Origin: Desmodesmus armatus
Lineage: Eukaryota; Chlorophyta; Chlorophyceae; Sphaeropleales; Scenedesmaceae
Assembly: GCA_007449985.2 (NCBI GenBank)
Contig: VIIQ02000070.1
Location: 314,501-378,500 of the forward strand
Reading direction: 5' to 3'
Length of the DNA stretch: 64,000 bases
Shown: piece by piece, positions 34,291 to 47,100 of the stretch
Layout: each line of letters opens with the position of its first letter
Position numbering within the stretch: position 1 is the first letter of the stretch
The notes under the pieces: generated by a model
What the model was told of the DNA's origin: nothing
Database searches by the model: none
What the model saw: the letters and a program-made list of their open reading frames with translations, nothing else
Made by a program: the position numbers and the translations under genes

Positions 34291-35242
34291 ATGTGATTTT
34301 TGGTGATCTTACTTGGGTTTGAAGGTTATGATCAGCAGATCTTGGGTACCAACTTTCCAGTTGGCAGGCCTGGCATGATTGCCACTTTCCAGCTGGCAGC
34401 CGCTGCAGGCTGCAGGCTAAGGCCAGGTAAGGCCGCTGCTATAGAGTTACTATACAATACATCACAGGTATTGGAGACAAAGCCCAACCTCGGCACTAGC
34501 CAGCGAGCCAAGGGCTCATGAGGGTGCCCACAGGCCCTATAACTAGTCGTTACACTTACAGTCACAGCTGTAGCCGGCACGGCTGTAGCAGGTGCTGCAG
34601 CCGCTGCAGTCGCTACCATCCGAGGCAACTACTACAGGTTGCCATGTGATGGGGGCTGAGTAGATGGAGGTCTGGTCAAGTGGTCAGGTGTTTAGGCGTC
34701 TCTCATCGGTGTGAGGCTAGACCTCGGGCTCCCGGCAGCTTCGGCTGTCGTGTGTGTGGCCAGCGGTGGGGGGCGCCTTATCCTTACGAAACATATTGTC
34801 AGACGCAGCCCCTGTGGACGGACACCTTGACGCGTGCATGTACAGCTGCCGCAGCTCACATGCAGCAGTATGGCTCACGAGCAAAAACATCCTGGCGGTT
34901 GCTCATGTCATGTGAGCAGCTCAGCTGCTGCAGTGCACTTGGCAAAATAGCCACAATGCAGCAGCAGCTGCAGCACTGTTGTCGGCCCAGCTTGTAGAGT
35001 GGATACATGGCTATTCATCAGTGCAATGCATGCACATTCTCCTGTGTCGGTTGACAGCTACACTGCTTGCTGGGCTTCAAACACCTAGCTCATTCAACCC
35101 ATCACCGACTTCATGCTGTTGCAGCAGGGTGCATTGCATACCAAGACATGGCTGCTGCCACCTGCTAACACCACATTTCCTCTTAGTCCTGTGCTGTTGA
35201 CTGCCCATGCCGTTGCCCCTTCTGCTGCTGCCTATATGCTGA
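34291..35242. other. Spacer with a dispersed repeat, possible unrecognised exons
   Basis: A plus-strand fragment near 34326 (YDQQILGTNFPVGRPGMIAT) could be an exon but has no phased neighbours. The rest shows no convincing coding. It contains the SINE-like repeat listed at 34680. Confidence 0.35.
34680..34766 (+). repeat. Dispersed repeat, tRNA-SINE-like, copy 1
   Basis: Shares about 75 bases with the minus strand at 63795-63885, including ggtgtgaggct and cctcgggctcccggcagc. A sequence upstream, tggtcaagtgg, fits an A-box, and cctcgggctcccgg could be a degenerate B-box. No cloverleaf can be drawn with confidence, so this is not called a tRNA. Confidence 0.5.
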
Positions 35243-38200
35243 GGGCCCAGGGCGCTGAACCCCCTCAGCTCGCCAGAAGGCTACAACTACATCGAGTTCT
35301 GGACGGACAGCGGTCGCCCGGCACCCATTCATGGGGAAAAATGCCTTTGGCGGGACATGCGAGGTCATCAACTCCGGCAAAGTCCCCGAATGGCACAAAA
35401 GCTACGCGGGCCTCAAATGGTTCAAAGAACCATCTACAGCAACAACAGCTACTCCATCGACGGGGCGACGTATGCCAAGGCTGCGGCGTACAAGCTCGAC
35501 GGCGAGTCTGCGGAACCGCAGGTTGCGCTGGCGGGCTTTTCGAACACGGGCTTCGCACCTTATCCGCCTTACTATCAGAGGTTTTGCCGCTATCGGGTCT
35601 GAACGGTACATGCAACGCCGACGGTATCCTCACGCGCATCGGGTCCGCGTGCTGGAACAAGCAGTACAAGCCGACTCGCAGGGACATGTTCCTCTCGGTG
35701 CAGCTTATCATGGACGACTACTACGTATGCCCCACAAAACCCGACGACATCACTCCGCTCGTATGTTACGTTCGGGAGTCGTTGGAGAAGGTTTTGCTGC
35801 TCCATGGTATAGAGGCACAAGTCAAGGTTGCGCCTGTCGATTGCAAGGTGAGGTGGGCGTGCTGAATTAGTCTGGCCATCTGCATAAGCAGATAAGATGC
35901 ATGGTGGGGCTGTCACAGGCTTGCGCTAGCCAGCGCGGCAGCAGCTCAGGGTGTGCTTATGTGTTGCTGGTTGGAACCTGCGCACCGATGCGCAGAGATA
36001 CCTTGTGTGTATGCCACAGCAGTGTGCAGTAAGCTTGTTGTTGTGCCAAAGAAAGCCCAAATCACATGGCTGCCAACCATTCTGCTGCTGCAGGCTGACA
36101 AATTCATGAACACTACCATGAGCTTTGTGGTCAAGCTGCATGCCAAGCACTGCATGCAGAGCACCCTGCCCCTTGCTACCCGTGTCCTCAGCTTCCTGGG
36201 CCGTGAAGACCTCTGTGATGTGTACCAGTGCCTGGAGTGCGAACAGAACGGAGTGTACATGTGGCTGGTGCGTAGCAGGGCGATCAATGCAACACAACAT
36301 CTTACATGCCATGTATGGAGTCCCAGTGATACACACTGTACAGACTGTCAAACCAGACCCCCTGCCAGCTTTGGACGGCTGTGGCTGGTTGCGGCGCATA
36401 GCGCTATGCGCGCTGACAGTAATGCCAGCAAGTGCATTCATTTGCCAACAATTCTGGCACTCGTAACGACCTGTGCTGCACGTTTGTACCCCTGTACTGC
36501 AGGTGGAACAGATCTTCAGCCTCCCAAGGGAGCCAAGTGGGAGCTTGGCGACTACAATGACTCAGACTCACCCCCTCCTGACGGCTACATGCCAGCCAAC
36601 CCTCATCCTGGAGGGTACCTGCCAGGCACCCAACCCGAACAACCGATCCTACCGCCGCCGCAGTACTACGGGCCCACACAGCCTCCGCACCACGACCTGA
36701 CAGGTGCCTCATCCCCCGACGACTATGATTTCCCCGACACCCTGGGAGGCAGAGGCGCCTGGCCGCCTGTCAACAAGACACCCCGCAGCTCAACAAAGCA
36801 CCATCGCGTCACCCCTCCAGCCGGCTACGCGCCTGTCGAGTACTTCACACCACCTGACTTGGCTCCGCCGGCCAGCAATTCCGAGGCACAGGCTCCCCCT
36901 GCCCTCCTGCCAGCCGACCCCTTGCCTCACTTCCCAGAGCATCCGCCATACCAGTTCTCGCCATTCCAAGGGAGCCCGCCGGATCCACAGTCGCAGCCGC
37001 AAGATGTACAGGCAGGGCAAGCGCCAAGTGCGGGGTCAGAGGAATCGACATCAAAAGACGATCGACACGAACCTGCGGAGCTGCATTTCCCCCCAGCTGT
37101 CAGCACAGGGTTCGACCCGCAGTTTATACTCACACAAGAGCCAAACGCCGAGCAGCGGTACATCCCGGGCAGGGAGAGCACGGCATCCGGCCCGGAAGCC
37201 CGGCATGGTGCCGAAGGAGACTCGTCCACAGCGTATGACGTCGTTGTCGAGCCTGTCGAGCGCCCGCACAGCGTCTTTTCCGAGGAGCATGCAGCGCTAA
37301 ACGATAACACACTCGACGCTATCCAGCAGTATCCCTCGTCACAGACGCCAAGCATCATCGCGATCCCCGACGTCCCTGCTGATGCGCCTGACGGGACCCT
37401 TGCGGACGTCCCGTACGTGGAAGAAGCTGGACAGGGCTTACTGCCTAATCTGCCGCCTCTTCAGGAGCATGTCTTGGACTCTTACGGCCAACAGGGTGAC
37501 CCTGAGCATCCGAATGCAGGTGGGGCATGTTGGCTTCAATCTTCTTTTTGTTGCACTTGTAGCAATCAAGCTCGCGAGCTCATGGAAGCCGCTTAAAGAT
37601 ATCATGAAGATGGCAGTTGTCGCCCCTTGTCCATCATCTGCACCCAACTACAAAGCTTGGTGCCTACATCCGCGCTGCCTGTGACACTGCCTTATTCTGC
37701 TTTCACGCATCGTTGTTGTGCAGGTGGCTTGGTCACTCCTGCGGAAGGCGCTTACAGTCAAGGCAGCTGGGACAGCGGCCCAGCCCACAACACAGATTAT
37801 GCCTCACAGGGAGCTGCTGTCCTACTGCCAGAGCAGGGGGCCTACCCTGGAAGTGTTGTTACTGAGCAGCAGCTAGACCTGCTGTCAGGGCAGTATGGGG
37901 CCGACCCAGGGCTGCTTGACGCCATGTCTGGTGGGGACTCTGGGGAGGACCTTGCAGCTGGCCAGCAGCAGCAGCAGCAGCAGGAAGAGGAGGGCCAGCA
38001 GCAGCAGCAAGTAGGAGATGCTGACTGGCAGTTCCCCGTGCGCGGCTCAGGGGTACACCCCAGACCCAGGCAGCAGCAGCAGCAGCAGCAGCAGCAGCTT
38101 GACCAGCAGCAGTGGCAGGTGGGGTGGGGCTCTGCACAGGGTAGCATGCCCTTTGCGCTGCATGCCTCTTTCCTTGGGAGCAGCATGCCTGTGTCTCCTG

Positions 38201-38380
38201 GCACTTCCAGGATAGCTGCCAGACCACAGCCTGTCCTAAGGCCAACAGCTGCTACTACAGAGCGACTGTTTGGACAGCAGCAACAGTACCAGCAGCAGCA
38301 GCAGCAGCACCAGCAGCAGCCATTCCTGCAGCAGCAGGGAGAGGGGGCTGCCCGAACAACAATACAGCAGCAAACCTCGC

Positions 38381-38428
<48 letters not shown>

Positions 38429-38583
38429 CTGCCAAAGCCTTGTCTCGCTATCAGCAGCTGTTGCTGCAGCAGCAACGTGTGCACAACCACCAGCAGCAGT
38501 CGCGGTTGTTGATGGAGCAACAGCAAGGGGAGCAGCAAGAGCAGCAGAGACAGGAGCAGCCGCTGGTGATGACACATGCTCCA

Positions 38584-38641
<58 letters not shown>

Positions 38642-38707
38642 TGGTGCTGACACAGGCTGCACAGCAACAGCAGCAGCAGCAGTTGGTACTATTGCCGGGT
38701 CTCCGGA

Positions 38708-38738
<31 letters not shown>

Positions 38739-39009
38739 AGATGGGCAGCAACAGGTTGTATACCTGGGGCAGCAAGACAACCAGCAGCAGCAGCAGTATG
38801 CTAGTCAGCTTTCTGGACAGCAGGAGCAGCAGCAGCAGCAGCAGCCGCTGCACCAAAACCACACCCAACGTCATCACCAGCGCCTGATGATGCGGCATGA
38901 GGAACAGCAGCAACAACAGCAGGAGCACGATGCCCTCCTGCTGCAGCAGCAGCGGCCCTACTCCCACTGCCATCATCACCAGCAGCAGCAGGGGTCCGCA
39001 CTACACAGC

Positions 39010-39040
<31 letters not shown>

Positions 39041-39282
39041 GGAGGCGACGCAACAAGCCGCACAAGCAGATCGGCACGGTCCGTGCCATCCCTCCTGCAA
39101 AGCATTCAGCGCAAGCGGCAGCTGCCCAACAGTCACGCCAGCTACGGCAGAAGCAGCAGCAGGGTTGGGCAGGTGGACTGATTCCCAAGCTGGGGAAGGT
39201 TGGCGCCATCGCTACCAAAGCTGCAACTGTTGTCATGTGTGTAGCAAGTATTGGGTTTGCAGCATGGCTGCTGTCTGGTTGA
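35243..39282 (+). CDS. Cys/aromatic domain, Pro-rich, poly-Q protein with C-terminal TM; frames broken
   Basis: Family not recognised. The first part (35243-35851) reads as one protein only with three frame changes: NPLSSPEGYNYIEFWTDSGR (frame 2), AFGGTCEVINSGKVPEWHKS (frame 3), TIYSNNSYSIDGATYAKAAA (frame 2), then LNGTCNADGILTRIGSACWN and DMFLSVQLIMDDYYVCPTKP (frame 1). It then splices in phase 0 (35851/36094) to ADKFMNTTMSFVVKLHAKHC. A Pro-rich exon about 36504-37511 (DSPPPDGYMPANPHPGGYLP) needs one more base at its start. It joins 37724-39282 in phase: long Q-runs, a basic patch (RRRRNKPHKQ) and a terminal hydrophobic helix (AATVVMCVASIGFAAWLLSG). The first part has higher third-position GC than its neighbours. 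A wall or surface protein is possible. Either a decaying gene or homopolymer assembly errors. Confidence 0.5.
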
Positions 39283-39377
39283 ACTGTTTGGCGCCTGAGC
39301 CTCAGGTCAGCACGGTGCTGATGACGTAGTTAGAGAGATGCTATCTTTCTAGAATGAGAGTGTCGGGTCACAGCGGT

Positions 39378-39545
39378 GTCGCTAGTAGCTGCCGACAAGT
39401 CCGCCATCTACGGCAGCAGCAGCAGCAGCAGGGTTGGCCAGGCGGACTGATCCGCCAGCTAGGGAAGGTTGGCGCTAGTGTCATGAAAGCGGCGGCTGTT
39501 GTCAAGGGAGGAGCAAGTGACTGGCTGCTGCCTGTTTGAAGCGGT
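39378..39545 (+). repeat. Copy of the 3' end of the poly-Q gene
   Basis: Encodes LRQQQQQQGWPGGLIRQLGK then VGASVMKAAAVVKGGASDWL before a stop, matching LRQKQQQGWAGGLIPKLGKV at the real end (39150-39282) and continuing into the 3' UTR (tttgg(c/t)gcctgag). The hydrophobic helix is degraded in the copy. Same type of event as at 24781. Confidence 0.85.
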
Positions 39546-41161
39546 TTGGTGCCTGAGGGTGCTGCCCAACAGCATTCTTTGGAAGGATGTGAGAGAGATG
39601 CGAGACTTGCAGCGCTGTTGGGCCAGCGCCATAGCTGCATGGTTTAGCTGCAACAGTGTGACCCTGTCATTTCTGATCACCACCGAGTATTACTGATGAT
39701 GTATCAGACGAATACGTGCTGGCGCAGGTTGGAGCATTGCAAAAAGGGGCATTGCAAAAAGGGGGAATACAGTCCTGTCCAGTAACCATGTGTTACTGCC
39801 TTTGGCGCTGGAAAGCGCTGCTACTGCCTAGTGTAGGACGCATTTGGTGAAGTTTGAGGGTGATTGAATGCTGGAAGTGAGCCCTCAAAACCACTGTCCC
39901 TGCCTTTTCTGGCGCTTATAGAACTTAGGACTTGCCAAGTTGGGGTGTACATGGGGCCAGCTGTGCCAGTTGTATGGCACTAGTGTGTGTGCACTACAGT
40001 ACTGTTGATGACAAGTTGTCGGTTGCTATCAAAGTTCAGCACCTGAGATTGTGCAGCATGCCGCTATCTGCGACATGCTCACGATGTACCTGGTGCTTTC
40101 TATCCAGCACCTTCAAGCTCCCACCACCGTGGAACTGTGCTGAACCTGTTTGTCTGCAAGTGTCGGATCACAGCAGTGTTGCTGGTTGCGTTCTGCATGA
40201 TTGTGATGCTGTCACAACCACGGTGGTTCAATCAATATACAGACATAGAGGTGGGGGTCCCCTCGGCACATGCCATGATGGTAATGCTGCCAGCAATGAA
40301 TTCACATGGCCATTCAACGGTTTGATGTGCTGAATGCACAAGGGTGGGAGCTGCAACTACCTTTGAATCACATCATCCTCGTTCGGTGGCAAATTGGTGA
40401 CTGCAGCTTGCGTGTGTAAGTCACGGGTATGCTTTTTGCACATCAGAGGTTGAGGGAGTATTGCAGAAGTGGTGGTGGGTGCGCAGACTGCTGCAAACTG
40501 CTAATTGTGAGTGTCTTTGTGGAGCTTGAAGTCACATTGGAAGGCCAGTGCCGCAGGCCTCGATCTACCAAGATCTGCGGGAAGCAGCTGTATCATAAAG
40601 GCATAGATTGTAGCAAGTTGATAAGGCTTTGAAGGTGTCGAACTCCCACGATTCCAACATGCCCGACATCGACCGCGTGTTGCCCCAAGTTGGATTCTGA
40701 ACCTTGCACCGCAACCGTTGGTGTTGAACACCTGAACACCGCCACATTCATGACGATGTCTGTACAGTACAGCTTACACAAACCGTCGCAACCGCCACAC
40801 CTGGCTTGGCCACAAGGAACACTACTGGCAGCAGTGCTGTCTCAGCAAGATGCTGCTAGTCAGCATCCACAATGCTGCTATCCAACGATCGTTCTGCCGA
40901 GGCGCCACATGTCCCAACCTGCGCCGATCCCTTGAAACTACTGCCACTACTACTACATTACTGGACCAGGGCCTCGCCTGATCGCCCTTTCAGGGCCAAA
41001 CAAGGCTCGAACAAAACAGACAGAAAGGCACCACTGCCAGTATGTAGCTGTGCAGACTGCATTGTGCTGCTGCTGTGCAGGGCTGCCGGAGCTGCTGTAC
41101 CAAGTCGTTGACTAATCAAAGCATGCGAATGCTGCTGCTTGAACCCTGTGCATGCCGCTGC
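39546..41161. other. Intergenic
   Basis: No supported gene. TTACA at 40774-40778 (TGTAA on the minus strand) is a possible poly(A) signal for the acetolactate synthase gene, about 385 bases beyond its stop. A short repeat gcattgcaaaaagggg occurs twice at 39735-39766. Confidence 0.5.
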
Positions 41162-44100
41162 TCAGAAGATGCGTGTGCTGCTGCGCATAGTCTCCAGGAA
41201 CTTCGTGTCCACGCCAGACTCGCGTGTGAGAGCGATGCGGCCTGTGCGAGCAATCTCAAGCACACCTGCGACACCGCCAGCAACACGGCAAGCAGGTGGC
41301 AAACTCTGTGCGTCACAAGGCCGGATCGATTTCAAGCCAGGGGTCAACAAGAGCAGGGCTGAGAAGGACCGGGCCCAAGGCATTCACCACAGCAAACACA
41401 AGGTGTGACATGGGGCACAACACAACGTATCCAATACACTAGTAGTGATCCTGCAGCCTGCAGTGCAGGACATGAAAGCCCTGGGTTTGCTAGTGTTGTG
41501 GCGTCATTCTTCGAAACAACGACGCCTCCACTGAAACTTGTATCAACATAAGCAACCACCATCTACAGGTCTAATCTCACCGTATGGCTCCAGCAGGTCC
41601 ACAATGGCCCCCATCTTGTCCTCCGGCCTTGAACCTCCAGGGTCACAGTGGAGTGGCCCACGTCGATGATGTGAAGGCGGAAGATCTCCACGAGGTCGCG
41701 CAGCTCACCACGCTGCGAGGCAGAACAGCGGACCTGCACAGAAGGCAAATGAAAAACAGCGGAGCAAGTAGCACTTTTTGAATTGAGACTGCTGGAGTCA
41801 TCCTGGGCGCAAGTGTTACAGCCGAAGGAAACCCGATAGACTAGCAAGCAGGCCCGACTGACTGCAAGGACCTGCGGCAACAGGCAACCGACATCACGTG
41901 TCTCCGACATTGTCTGAAGTAGGCTGCAACCTACTTCCACTTGGCAGCATTGTGCAGCGGCAGTTCCATCTCCTCATCTCCTCACCCAGCCTTTTGTAAA
42001 CAGTTTACAAGCAGCTTTGCTAGCCCCCTCACCTTGACCAACATCAGCTCTCGTGCCACGTAGGGCATTGCTGTGATGTCACTGACATCCTTCACATAGA
42101 TCAGCTTCTTCACTTGCTTGATGATCTGCATGCACACACAATCAATGTCGTCATGATACTGTGTGTACATGCTTGATGCAACTCATCTGTTTAACACACG
42201 CACACACAACAACCATAACAGCCGACTCAGCCACCACCAACATGCAAGCAAGCGGGCAACCAATCCACCCTCACACCCTCATGGCCGCCCAATCTGGTGG
42301 CTGCGGCAGCCACTCAATCCGCCAACGAACCTTGTCGATGCTGTCCACCGTGCCTGGCACCACCATGGTGATCCTGCTGTCTCCAACGGCCTCTGCAGGC
42401 CCCACTGCAAGGCTCTGGACGTTGTAGCCACGGCGCGCAAACACCTGGGTGACCTGCAGGCAGGAACGACGACAGTTACAGACAGTTGTGAACATTTATA
42501 AACCAGTTGTGACTGTGATGTTGCAAGAGTTTCACAGTGAGGCTCGACCAAGCTGAGCACCCAACGGGCAAGCCAAGGCTTGTTCAGGAATAAGAAATTG
42601 CCCGTTGAATCTTAAGAAGAGGTACACATGGCATCAATTAGGTGCAGACTAAAACAGCAGGACAGTGGTGAGAAGAGGATTGAGAGCAGGGTGCTCAGAC
42701 AGTATTGCACATGCAAAACTTCGTTGGTTTTTGTGATGCCTGGACTCAGTAAATGACACCACTCAGGCCAGAACAGAGAGGTGTGGAAGGCAAACCGCAT
42801 GATCACTTTGCCTTCCTCACCTCCTCGCCCTGCCCTGGGTGCTGTCAACCACTGAGTATAAGCATCACAACAGTCCAGCATCACAATTTCTTAGTCGCCG
42901 GCAGGGCTTGAATATTGTGTCACTGCTGGTTCTTATGCATGCCTAAACCCTTGATCACAAACAGCCTTACCTGCTGCAGCACACCAGGCACATCAGCCAC
43001 CAGGATTTGCAAGGTGTGTGCTTGGTACTCCCCAAGAGCAGCAGCACCTGGAGGCAGAAACAGCAGCAGTGAGGCGAGTACCACGCAGCAACAGAGGCGC
43101 GTGTGTTTGCTGATGAGCACCTTGCATGACAACCAGCAAACCCTGCTTGATACAGTACAGCTCAGTGCAATACAGTGCGGTACAGTGCGGCACAGTAATC
43201 CTGCGCATGATGAAGAAACGCCCATGGCCGTCCACAGTACCATCTTCAAGTGCGGTGCACCACCTACTGTGGCAAAACTCATGACATGCCAACTTGTCAT
43301 GCAGTGTCTGGAGGGGTTCAAACTGCAATGTACTGCAAGGAGGCAGTGCTGTTGTATCCCCTACTTACCCTTGTCGTTTCATACACAGTCCGCTGCAGCA
43401 CGTTAGTCACCTCCCATGACCCAAAGAGAACCTCCCGCTCCACACAGTGCGTGCTGCAATGCCCTAAAATGCAGTCTGCTGTTCCACTACCATTACTGAT
43501 GTTTCATTGGCTTTGGAAAAAACGACAACTTACCCTTATCATTCTCATACACGGTCGGTTGCAGCACGTTAGTCACCTCCCAAGGCCCTGAGAGGTCCTC
43601 CTGCTCCACTCTGTACACATCACCCTCACGGCCCTCTTGACTAATCGGCATCTGGGAGCTGAGAGCAGCAGACACACAACACAGTAGCAACAGTTACAGT
43701 TACAGTAATTGTCTCAGCAAAAGCTGAGCAACCCACAAGGAGCCAGAGGCTCATGGGAGCAACACAAGTCATTGCGCAAACATGTTGAAATGGTAATGAG
43801 CCAAGCGCGGTGCAACACACAACAGCCACACCTAACCCATATGCTGTGAAGGCGCTGAAACATGTGCGTCACCCTGCAAAAGACGCGCGACATAAGAAAC
43901 ACACACGGCTGCATGCGGAGGACCAAATTAAACACCTTTCAGAATGCTGATGGGCCGGCGCGGACAGGTTGCCAACCACTGCACATGTGGCACGCATGCT
44001 CGAACCATGTGTGGGGGGAGGGGTTGCCATAACTATGACAACCTCTTCCCAACACACATGACTCGTACGTGCGTGCCACATGTGCAATGGTCAGCCCTAC

Positions 44101-47100
44101 GGGATTCCTTAATGGGGGGGGTGTTACAAATGGATACTAAGAGTAATACTCACACGCAAAATAAGACACACTGTTGCATGCTGAGGGCTCAAGTGAACTC
44201 CCTTCAGAATGCTGTTGCGGTTTGCTGCAGGGCACCACCCCTCCCTTGACACCCCCCCTACACCCCCCCCACCCACCCTTCAAACACACCCACACTCACA
44301 ATGCAGTACGGATGATCAGGCTGCAGGCTGCAAATTCCTGTGGCAGCAGCAGTTGTGAGGGCAGCCGGCACTGCCGACCACTGCCCCTCCCCCCTGGCGC
44401 CAAACCCACCACACCTCAAATCCCGCTTACTCTGACTTGCGCTGTGACGGGCCGCGGCGCTCTGGCACATTTGTCTGTTCCAAAAGCTCCTCCCCACCCT
44501 TCAGGCTGATGCGGCCGGTGTGGACATGTTGCTCATAGCAACCCCTTCCCCACACACATGACGCGCACACGCGTGCCACACATGCAACAGTCAACCTACA
44601 GAAATTCAACCACGCTCTCACTCACATGAACCAGAGACCCCCCCCCACCCCACCTTAAAACCCGCTTACTCTGATTTGCGCTGTGAAGGGCCGCGGCGCT
44701 CTGGCATGTTCGTCTGTTCCAACAGCTCCTCCCCCCTCTTCAGCCTGATGCGATTGGTGCACACAGGTTGCTCATATTGACCCCTTCCCCACAGACATGA
44801 CGCGCACCACACGTGCCACACGTGCAACAGTCAACCTACCGGACTTCAACCACGCTTTCACTCACATGCACAATAAGAGAGCCCCCCACCCCACCTCGAA
44901 CCCCGCTTACTCTGACTTGCGCTGTGAAGGGCCGCGGCGCTCTGGCATGTTTGTCTGCTCCAGCAGCTCCTCCCCCCGCTTCAGGCTGATGCGGCCGGTA
45001 CGGCACACCTCCATCACACCAAACTTGCTCAACACACGCTGCATTGCAACCGTCTGCGTGTGTCAACACAGGAACGCGCGCGGGAGTGAGCACAGGAGCA
45101 AAAGCAGGGGCGGAGGGGGGTATAGCAGGCAAGAGCAGGTGGAAAAGTAGGGGTGAATGCAAGACCACTAGCAGTATCAGTATTACAGGCAGTTGAGGCA
45201 GGCTCCTGTGACTGTTTATGTTGATAAGGCAGGGCAGCAAAAAAAAGTGTGCAGCAATATAGCAAGCCTGAGCAAGCAAGAGCGTTGTGCTGTATCTTGG
45301 ACAGTCTCAGATCTTAGACAGATCTTGGACGGATCTTAGACACAACTCAGACAGTAGGCGCACCTTGCCAGGATCTCCAGACACGCAGAGCGTGAGGCCA
45401 CGTTCGCTGACGTCCACAACGCGCGCACGGAAGATCTCTGCCAGCTGCAGCACCTCTGTGCGGGCAGGACCAGCTGGGGCACGCAGCTTTATCAGCATCA
45501 GCTCACGCTCTGCATGGGGGGACAGCACAGCACAATACCGTACAACACCGTACATTACATTACATTGCATGGCAGCGCAGTATACAGTACAGCTTTATGA
45601 GCATCAGCTCACGCTCTGCATTGTGGAAGACAGCACAGTACAGTACATCACAGAACAGATAGTACCGCCCAGCGGTGGAAGTATCCACTTGTAACAACCT
45701 CCCCCCCCCAAGAACAGTATACAGTACAGCTTGATGGGCATCAGCTCACGCTCTGCATGGCGGGGAAGCAGCGGTGTGACAAGAGTGAGGCAGAGAGTGG
45801 CGGATACAAGTGAGGAAGTGTGTGAGTGAATGAGCCTTGCAGTACGGCTTGGCTTGCTGGCTCATTCAGTACTACAATACAAGGGCCCGAAAAACAGGGA
45901 CGTAGCTCAGACTGATGATGCATTTGTTGGATAGCGTGAACCAGGCGATGGCTACCGAGGCAACAGAGGGGGTTGTGGGGTCCTGGTGCCGCTGCTGTGC
46001 CACTCACCCACTCGCTTTGCTGATGTGATGTCCTCCACATACCGCACCTTCACCAGCTTGCCCAACTGCTTCACAAGGTTGGCCTACACAGCACCAACAC
46101 ACAACACCAAACACCTTAGCCCCTGACGCTTGACATACTTGCAACGTGCTTGTGTACTGCCTAGTACCCAGCACACGGCCGGCCTGTACAGCACTTCCAC
46201 ACACGGCGTGCGCGTAAGCACCAGACTTGCCTTGCCGAAGGGCGGAGCACTTGCCCTAGGTAAGGCATGGCGTGGGCCCGACCCCCACCACCACCCCCAA
46301 CCCCCACCCCCATGCGGCGTGAGCAAAGCCATAAGGTGTACACACTGGCAGTTTTCAACATGTACGTACTTCCAGTAACACCAAGCACAGACCAGGGCGG
46401 ATGCATGAGACATGTCAAGCACTAAAACCGGCACAGTGCCAGACATATTCAGCGTGCAGGAGTAGCAGCATTGTTCACTCACTGCTGTTTTTTTTGTGCC
46501 TGTGACCACAATGGTGAACAGTGCCTTGTCGATATTGAGCCCGACAGCCAAGCTGTCAATGTTGGCGCCTGCATGGGGGGGGGGGGGTCACACAGGGAAC
46601 ACACATGGGATACGCACAGTCAGATCGCTCCACTCCACCCCGACCCCAAAACCAACTCTCCCGACACTCCCCACAGTGCCCCTGGCAGCCCCGTAGCCTC
46701 ACACACATATCTGCCACTGGCAGTCACTAGTCTTTTTTTCTCGACCCTGTCCAGCCTACCGTATCGCCCACCCTCCCCCCAGACTGCGCGCCTGATGCAC
46801 ACTGTAAATGCCCCGATTCAGAACCAAGCCACTGCACGCACGCACCCCCCCCCCCCGCCCCACACACACAACACACTTACAGACACTTTACGATCGTGCA
46901 GAGATGCCCTCTTCAACAGGGTACGTGATAGCTTGCATTCTCAAAGTACATTCCTCGACCGGCCTGCTAATGAAATGGCTGGATGCAGCCAATGTGTCAC
47001 CACACCAGCCCTCCGGCTAACAGCCTTCCACTCACCTCGCCTGGCAAACACTCCTGCCACGCGGTTGATCAGACCCGACAAGCAACTTTCTGATGCAAGG

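Noticed and set aside
34668..34745. tRNA gene
   Set aside because: An A-box-like string is present but no acceptor stem or anticodon arm pairs; treated as a SINE-like repeat.
37842..38979. Long minus-strand Leu/Cys-rich ORFs opposite the poly-Q exon
   Set aside because: CAG repeats are open in all frames on both strands, giving poly-L/C/A shadows with no domain or splice support. The same applies at 150-2530, 7400-11200 and 32200-33000.
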